From Deltaproteobacteria bacterium (GTDB lineage Bacteria > Desulfobacterota > Desulfobulbia > Desulfobulbales > VMSU01): 38,834 nt of DNA. The notes under the pieces were generated by a model, which was given only the letters and a program-made list of their open reading frames with translations, did not search any database and was not told the origin of the DNA. Location of the stretch: contig JAJXUT010000012.1 of the NCBI GenBank assembly GCA_021782655.1, positions 1-38,834 on the forward strand, in the 5' to 3' direction. Made by a program: the position numbers and the translations under genes. This document shows positions 34,644 to 38,834 of the stretch, one piece after another (position 1 is the first letter of the stretch; every line of letters begins with the position of its first letter).

Positions 34644-36257
34644 ATGACTCGCGACGCTAAGTATCTAATATCCGTGATTGTTGCCTCGCTCCTGCTCCTG
34701 GCAGTTTTCGTCCCCTCCCCCCAGCTCTCCGCCGCCGACCAACCCCTCACCGGGAAGTCGGCCCGCCGCCAGTCCGCCCCGACAGACGAACCCCTCACCA
34801 TCCGGGTTGGGATCTACAACCTCTACCCGATCATCTACGAAAAAAACGGCCTGCCCACCGGCTTCCAACTGGAGTTGCTCAAGGAGATGGCCAATCGCGA
34901 GGGCTGGAACCTGGAGTATCATTTCTCCGATTCGCTACGCAACGTGTTGAGTGGTCTGGAGGACGGAGTCATTGACCTGGGGATGGGGATCGTGCCCTCG
35001 GCGGAGACCCGCGAGCGGCTCGACTTCACCGGGGAACGGAACGCGGTGCTGACCGCGCAGGTCTTCGTACCCGAGGGCCGGAACGACATCCGGTCGCTGG
35101 CCGACCTGGACGGCAAGATGGTGGCCTACATCACCCAGGGCGAGATCGGGGCCGAACTGGTGCGAACCAGCGAGGCGCTAAAGGTCAGGCCGGTATTCCG
35201 GGAGGTGAACTCCTGCGACGAACTGGGGCAGGCGGTGGCCACCGGGGCGGTGGACGCCGGGCTCTTCAACACCTTTCAGACCCAACGGCTGCACAAGCTC
35301 TACGGCCTGAAGCCCACCGCCATCGTCTTTTCCCCGGTGGAGGCGCAATACGCAATACGCAAGGGCTGGCATCCCGAGGTGATCGCCGCCATTGACCGCT
35401 ATCTGCACGACTGGAAGTTCAAAAACCGCTCCGTCTATCATCTGCTGGAAAACAAGTTTCTGCGCGAGGTGACCCCGGAAGAGAATCAAAGCTGGGGGGA
35501 TCGACAAATAGTCATCGCCATCAGCGTCTGTCTGTTGATTATCACCATGGCGGTAATGCTGGGCAACCTCATGCACGAAGAGGCAAGCACGCCGGTAAGC
35601 CGGATGACCAAGGGACATGGCCCACAGATATTAGTGATGGTGGTGACGGTAAGCCTCTCCTTCTGGCTGCTTGATTCCTTGGTCGCCTGGGCGTTGTTCA
35701 ATGCCGATCAACAACTAAATCTGCTCCAGTGGACCATCACCAAGGTGCCAGCCGAACATCTCTATGTCCGAGGCATGATCGTCTTTTTGTGCTGCGTGGT
35801 CGGCATCTATCTTTACCGGTATCTGGCGAAGTACGATCAGCTCATCAACATCCTGGTGATGAGCGTGGGCAGGTTCGAGCAGTTGACCGACAACGCCCGG
35901 GATATGATCTTCCGCATGTCGTTGCCCAAGGGGGAGTACGAATTCGTAAGCAAGGCCTCGTCAGAGATATTCGGCTACTCGCCGGACGAGTTCTACAAAC
36001 GGCCGCTTCTGATCCGGGACATGGTGCACCGGGACTGGCGGGTTTATTTCAGCAAGCTATGGGAGGACGCCCTCTCGGGCAAGGCCGCGCCCTACTGCGA
36101 ATTCCAGGTGATCGACAAGGCGGGCCACCCCCGCTGGGTCAACCAACGCCAGACCCTCTACTTCAACGACCAGGGCCGCCCCTGCGCCATCGAGGGCATC
36201 ATCACCGACGTAACCGAACAACGGCGCGCCCAGACGGCGGCCCCTCAGCCCGCCTAA
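34644..36257 (+). CDS. Membrane sensor with periplasmic amino-acid-binding-type domain and PAS, no output domain
   Basis: 537 aa. N-terminal membrane anchor/signal (about 9-30); a bacterial extracellular solute-binding family 3 domain (about 50-270: RVGIYNLYPI, DGVIDLGMGIVPSAETRERLDF is the family pattern, quoted only in part); three further membrane helices (about 290-310, 330-353, 375-395); and a PAS domain (about 412-530, with DVTEQRR at the exit). Such proteins normally end in a histidine kinase or GGDEF domain, but here the chain stops eight residues after the PAS. The 700 bp downstream contain no frame for a kinase or cyclase. Either it regulates another protein, or the gene was truncated, possibly by the neighbouring mobile island. 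Confidence 0.85.
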   Translation: MTRDAKYLISVIVASLLLLAVFVPSPQLSAADQPLTGKSARRQSAPTDEPLTIRVGIYNLYPIIYEKNGLPTGFQLELLKEMANREGWNLEYHFSDSLRNVLSGLEDGVIDLGMGIVPSAETRERLDFTGERNAVLTAQVFVPEGRNDIRSLADLDGKMVAYITQGEIGAELVRTSEALKVRPVFREVNSCDELGQAVATGAVDAGLFNTFQTQRLHKLYGLKPTAIVFSPVEAQYAIRKGWHPEVIAAIDRYLHDWKFKNRSVYHLLENKFLREVTPEENQSWGDRQIVIAISVCLLIITMAVMLGNLMHEEASTPVSRMTKGHGPQILVMVVTVSLSFWLLDSLVAWALFNADQQLNLLQWTITKVPAEHLYVRGMIVFLCCVVGIYLYRYLAKYDQLINILVMSVGRFEQLTDNARDMIFRMSLPKGEYEFVSKASSEIFGYSPDEFYKRPLLIRDMVHRDWRVYFSKLWEDALSGKAAPYCEFQVIDKAGHPRWVNQRQTLYFNDQGRPCAIEGIITDVTEQRRAQTAAPQPA

Positions 36258-36327
36258 CGGCACGGCCAGCGCTTATCCTTGCCCAGTTTTCGATCTAAGG
36301 GCGGATTTGTCCTTTACCCCTTTGCGT

Positions 36328-36345
36328 GATTACAAGACCTGACCC
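36328..36345 (+). repeat. Left inverted repeat of the cassette
   Basis: 18-bp arm, exact complement of the right arm at 36922-36939. The left end of the AT-rich island begins here. Confidence 0.85.
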
Positions 36346-36392
36346 CAAATTTACTAAATTTATGATAAATTCAAAGGCTGGCGGGTATAATC

Positions 36393-36731
36393 CTATTCAA
36401 TGACTGACCCGCAGTGTTTGCATTTTATCGCTGCGGATCGGACTTCCTCTGCACAAAAGGGACATTGTTTGGTCGGTGAATCCGGGGAAAGGGCAGGAGC
36501 AACCACGACCTCAGCCTTAATATCCGCCGGTTTTGAATACGCCCAGACAAGGGCCGCCACCCACCCAAGTACCGTCCATCCTAGGCAGAGGTTAAGGACA
36601 AATAACGACGTCAAGTTGTGATGGTTGCGGTCATTGGCAATCAGACTTGGCAGGAAGTACAGGAAAATGGTTACTAAAGTAAGCATGATGGCCGCACCGG
36701 TTAAGGAAAGGCCTGGGTGGGATAAATACAA
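36393..36731 (-). CDS. Superinfection-immunity-type membrane protein with a zinc ribbon
   Basis: 112 aa from a TTG at 36731 that has GGAG 7 nt upstream (an ATG at 36686 with no good site is the alternative). Two hydrophobic segments with the family signature FLYFLPSLIA, NLCLGWTVLGWVAALVWAY, matching the superinfection immunity family named after the T4 Imm protein that blocks phage DNA entry. A C-terminal zinc ribbon CPFC-x10-CKHC follows. Low-GC and rare codons compared with its neighbours suggest transfer. It is the sole gene inside the inverted-repeat cassette. Phage exclusion is by family and not tested here; such proteins also occur as uncharacterised membrane proteins. Confidence 0.75.
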   Translation of the reverse strand: MYLSHPGLSLTGAAIMLTLVTIFLYFLPSLIANDRNHHNLTSLFVLNLCLGWTVLGWVAALVWAYSKPADIKAEVVVAPALSPDSPTKQCPFCAEEVRSAAIKCKHCGSVIE

Positions 36732-36921
36732 GTTATTTCTCCATGTTACAGGTGCCTATTGGCCAATTTTTTATGCCATTTATGGGCGAGATCGAATTCT
36801 GGTCATGGGATCATACTGATTACTATATTAGTTGACCTTTAGGAGCGCCATAAAAGAATGTTGACACATTCTTCGTCTTGGAGGCGGGAACTGGGGCAAA
36901 TACCTCTTGTGGTCACTTTTA

Positions 36922-36939
36922 GGGTCAGGTCTTGTAATC
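36922..36939 (-). repeat. Right inverted repeat of the cassette
   Basis: 18-bp arm, exact complement of the left arm at 36328-36345. GC content rises again just beyond it. Confidence 0.85.
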
Positions 36940-37015
36940 AAGCACGCTAAACACATTTCGGATCGCCACGCTCACCGCTAACCGCTATCACCGGAAAGGC
37001 CAGCGCTTCGCCGCC

Positions 37016-37762
37016 CTACTCGCTGTAACGGCGGATCATCCGCGAGCCCACCGCGAAGAATACCAGCCCATAGGCGGCCATCGCCAGCAGGGAGAGGAGG
37101 GTCCGGCCATCCCAGCTATGAGACCTAATCACCAGATTGGTGTGGGTGAGCGGCAGGGCCCGGATGACCACCCGCACCGCCGTCGGCATCTTGTCAATGG
37201 GGAAGAAGGTGCCGCTGAAGAAGGACATCGGCATGATGAAGAAGTTGTTGTAGGTCGAGGTGTCCTCGTGGCTCTTGGTCAACATGCCGGTGATCACCCC
37301 CAGGGAGGCGAACATGAAGCAGTTGAGAAGCAGGGCCAGGAGAAAGAGCGGCGAAAGGTAGAAGTGGGCCGGGGAGATGAAGCCCACCAGGATGATGAGC
37401 AGGGAGGCGAAGAGACCCTTGACCATCCCGGCCAGCACCTCGCCCAGCATGATGGCCGAGGACGGAATGGGGGCCTGCACCAGCACCTGGAAGGTCTTGA
37501 AGTAGAGGCGATTTAAGTTTAAGGCGCTGGCCACCCAGGAGTAGGAGTTGTTCATCGAGCTCATGGCCACCAGGCCGGGGATCAGAAAGGACAGGTAGTC
37601 GCCGCCGTTTAACCGCACGCTGCGGCCCAGGCCGTAGCCGAAGACCAGGAGGTAGATGATGGGGGTGACCATGGCCGAGAAGACGTAGCCCACCTTCAAG
37701 AGCTTGCGGCGGAAGAGCAGCATCTCGCGCAGGAAGACGGGATACCACAGCGGCGGGGTCAT
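37016..37762 (-). CDS. ABC-2 type exporter permease (NodJ-like)
   Basis: 248 aa with six predicted membrane segments, of the NodJ/ABC-2 permease family; the PMSFFSGTFFPIDKMP segment is characteristic. Starts with an ATGA overlap on the end of the ATPase gene, so it is its direct partner in a two-gene exporter. The long open frame to the right belongs to the ATPase's region and is not part of this gene. The exported substrate (a glycolipid, an oligosaccharide or a drug) cannot be read. Confidence 0.92.
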   Translation of the reverse strand: MTPPLWYPVFLREMLLFRRKLLKVGYVFSAMVTPIIYLLVFGYGLGRSVRLNGGDYLSFLIPGLVAMSSMNNSYSWVASALNLNRLYFKTFQVLVQAPIPSSAIMLGEVLAGMVKGLFASLLIILVGFISPAHFYLSPLFLLALLLNCFMFASLGVITGMLTKSHEDTSTYNNFFIMPMSFFSGTFFPIDKMPTAVRVVIRALPLTHTNLVIRSHSWDGRTLLSLLAMAAYGLVFFAVGSRMIRRYSE

Positions 37763-38619
37763 TCGATGCGTTCTCCGGTCAGTTGGATAAAGACATCCTC
37801 CAGGTTGCTGCGCCGGACAGTGACCGAGCCGTTGCCCGCCCCCTGGGCCAGGGCGTGGGCCTCCTCCCGGCTGCGGGCCGGTTTCTGGATGAGCCGGCCT
37901 TCGGAGTCGATGTGCTCCATCACGTAGGCCCCCACCCGCTCTTGCAGTTCGGGCACCGTGCCCAGGGCGATCAGCCGGCCCCTGGCCAGGATGCCCACCC
38001 GGTCGCAGAGGGCCTCGGCCTCCTCGATGTAGTGGGTGGTGAGCAGCACCGACTTGCGTCGGATCCGGGCCTGGCGGATGACATCCCAGAGCTGGCGGCG
38101 GATCTGGGGGTCCAGGCCGATGGAGGGCTCGTCCAGAAAAAGCGCCTTGGGGTCGGCGAGCAGGGCCCGGGCAATCAGGAGCCGGCGTTTCATGCCCCCG
38201 GAGAAGCGGCCCGCCAGGCCATCGGCCCGGTCGAGCAGTTCCACCGCCGCCAGGGCCGCCCTGACCTTGTCCGCCCGCTCCGGCACCCGGTGCAGACGGG
38301 CGTAAAGGTCGAGGTTCTCCCAGGCGCTCAGCTCCCGGTCCAGGTTGTTCTCCTGGGGCACCACCCCAATTACGGCCTTGAGCGCCAGCCGGTCGCGCAC
38401 CACGTCTAAGCCGTTGATCCGGCACTCGCCGGCGTCGGGCCGGGTGAGGGCGGTCATCATGCGGATGATGGTACTCTTGCCCGCCCCGTTGGGGCCGAGC
38501 AGGCCGAAGATCTCGCCCTCGCCGATCGTAAACGACACCCCAGCCACCGCCACCAGCTCGCCGTAGCGCTTCTCCAGCCCGCTGACCTCGATCAAGGGGG
38601 CATGTCCGCCGCCCGTCAT
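37759..38619 (-). CDS. ABC-2 type exporter ATPase (NodI-like)
   Basis: 286 aa ABC ATPase. Walker [10 protein letters not shown] (about 43-51), Q-loop PQENN, the signature FSGGMKRRL, Walker [13 protein letters not shown] and the switch His in TTHY are all present. The signature reads FSGGM where LSGGQ is canonical, as in many NodI-like proteins. It drives the permease encoded by the overlapping next gene. It overlaps the upstream NUDIX gene stop by 4 nt, so the three genes form one transcription unit. Confidence 0.95.
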   Translation of the reverse strand: MTGGGHAPLIEVSGLEKRYGELVAVAGVSFTIGEGEIFGLLGPNGAGKSTIIRMMTALTRPDAGECRINGLDVVRDRLALKAVIGVVPQENNLDRELSAWENLDLYARLHRVPERADKVRAALAAVELLDRADGLAGRFSGGMKRRLLIARALLADPKALFLDEPSIGLDPQIRRQLWDVIRQARIRRKSVLLTTHYIEEAEALCDRVGILARGRLIALGTVPELQERVGAYVMEHIDSEGRLIQKPARSREEAHALAQGAGNGSVTVRRSNLEDVFIQLTGERIE

Positions 38620-38834
38620 CTGTGCTCCGAAGCCCGGAAATCGGCCAGGATCTTGGCGTGATCGAAGGCCAGCTCGGGCAGCTTATCCAGGGGAAAGACC
38701 CTGGCCTCCAGGGCGTCGTCCGCGCCTTCAGGCTCGCCGCTGGCGGTGGCCACAAAGACGGTGGAGATGGTGTGCAGGCGGGCGTCGCGACGGGGGTCGG
38801 AGTAGGTGTGGAACTGGCTGACCAGCCGAACCGC
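38616..38834 (-). CDS. NUDIX hydrolase, C-terminal part (5' end beyond the window)
   Basis: 72 codons before the TGA, running off the right edge. The residues [47 protein letters not shown] are the C-terminal signature of ADP-ribose/nucleoside-diphosphate-type NUDIX enzymes of the family that includes many 150-aa proteins. The NUDIX box itself is outside the window. Its stop overlaps the ATG of the ABC ATPase. Confidence 0.85.
   Translation of the reverse strand, partial: AVRLVSQFHTYSDPRRDARLHTISTVFVATASGEPEGADDALEARVFPLDKLPELAFDHAKILADFRASEHR

Larger units (their letters stand above)
36328..36939. mobile_element. Cassette bounded by an 18-bp perfect inverted repeat
   Basis: GATTACAAGACCTGACCC (36328-36345) is the exact reverse complement of GGGTCAGGTCTTGTAATC (36922-36939), and the similarity continues a few bases inward (AAA after one mismatch). 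The enclosed 0.6 kb is visibly AT-richer than the flanks and contains one gene and a perfect inverted repeat AATTTAT-G-ATAAATT (36357-36371), plus a hairpin AAGAATGT/ACATTCTT (36854-36873). Motifs like CAAGACCTGACCC are, from memory, common at repeat-type elements mobilised by Y1 (RAYT/IS200-like) transposases. No transposase lies inside, so it would be non-autonomous. No clear target-site duplication was seen. Confidence 0.7.

Noticed and set aside
37763-38755. Apparent fusion of the ABC permease with a large N-terminal extension
   Set aside because: The extension is a shadow frame of the ATPase gene; the permease starts at the ATGA overlap at 37762.
1-38834. CRISPR arrays, tRNA and rRNA genes, prophage structural genes, intact transposases
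   Set aside because: No regularly spaced repeats, no recognisable RNA gene and no transposase or phage structural protein was seen on reading both strands.

Overview
The window is a GC-rich (by eye well above 60%) piece of bacterial chromosome, almost certainly from a dissimilatory sulfur-metabolising member of the Desulfobacterota, perhaps a Desulfobulbales-like lineage. The strongest pointer is a complete dsrA-dsrB-dsrD operon. DsrD accompanies the reductive form of the siroheme sulfite reductase. Supporting context is a selD-yedF selenium module, a multiheme c-type cytochrome, a PhsA/PsrA-class molybdoenzyme, a TauE/SafE-type transporter and several chemotaxis and c-di-GMP genes. The lineage below phylum is inference.

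Layout from the left: a cobalamin riboswitch with a terminator on the minus strand, whose controlled gene lies beyond the left edge; then dnaA and a long-type purL on the plus strand; a small helical protein (-) and a PilZ protein (+). Next comes a minus-strand set of a soluble molybdopterin oxidoreductase, its four-cluster ferredoxin subunit and a single receiver domain. Divergent from it is a TauE/SafE transporter split into two genes. Two HAMP-poor chemoreceptors, a PstS-like periplasmic binding protein and a KpsM-like ABC permease without an ATPase follow on the minus strand, then the dsrABD operon with its own terminator and a long hairpin between dsrB and dsrD. Upstream of dsrA I see a promoter-like sequence next to a Fur-like palindrome, and then an isolated larB.

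The middle of the window is housekeeping: prmA-rsmE-dtd (+), a diguanylate cyclase and a secreted GH17-like glycosidase (+), and fabD, lspA and ileS (-). Divergent from ileS, a good sigma70-type promoter precedes selD, yedF and a tetraheme cytochrome fused to a UshA-like metallophosphatase fold that has lost ligand residues; a membrane sensor with a periplasmic amino-acid-binding-type domain and a PAS domain, but no output domain, follows.

At the right end a roughly 0.6-kb AT-richer island, bounded by a perfect 18-bp inverted repeat, carries one gene for a superinfection-immunity-type membrane protein with a zinc ribbon. It looks like a small mobile cassette with a phage-exclusion cargo and is one of the most interesting items here. 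The window closes with a NodI/NodJ-like ABC-2 exporter translationally coupled to the 3' end of a NUDIX hydrolase gene.

Functionally the window joins core sulfite reduction (dsrABD), possible sulfur oxyanion handling (molybdoenzyme and split TauE), selenium donor synthesis, and environmental sensing through chemoreceptors, c-di-GMP proteins and a PAS sensor. I saw no tRNA, rRNA, CRISPR array, intact transposase or prophage structural genes.
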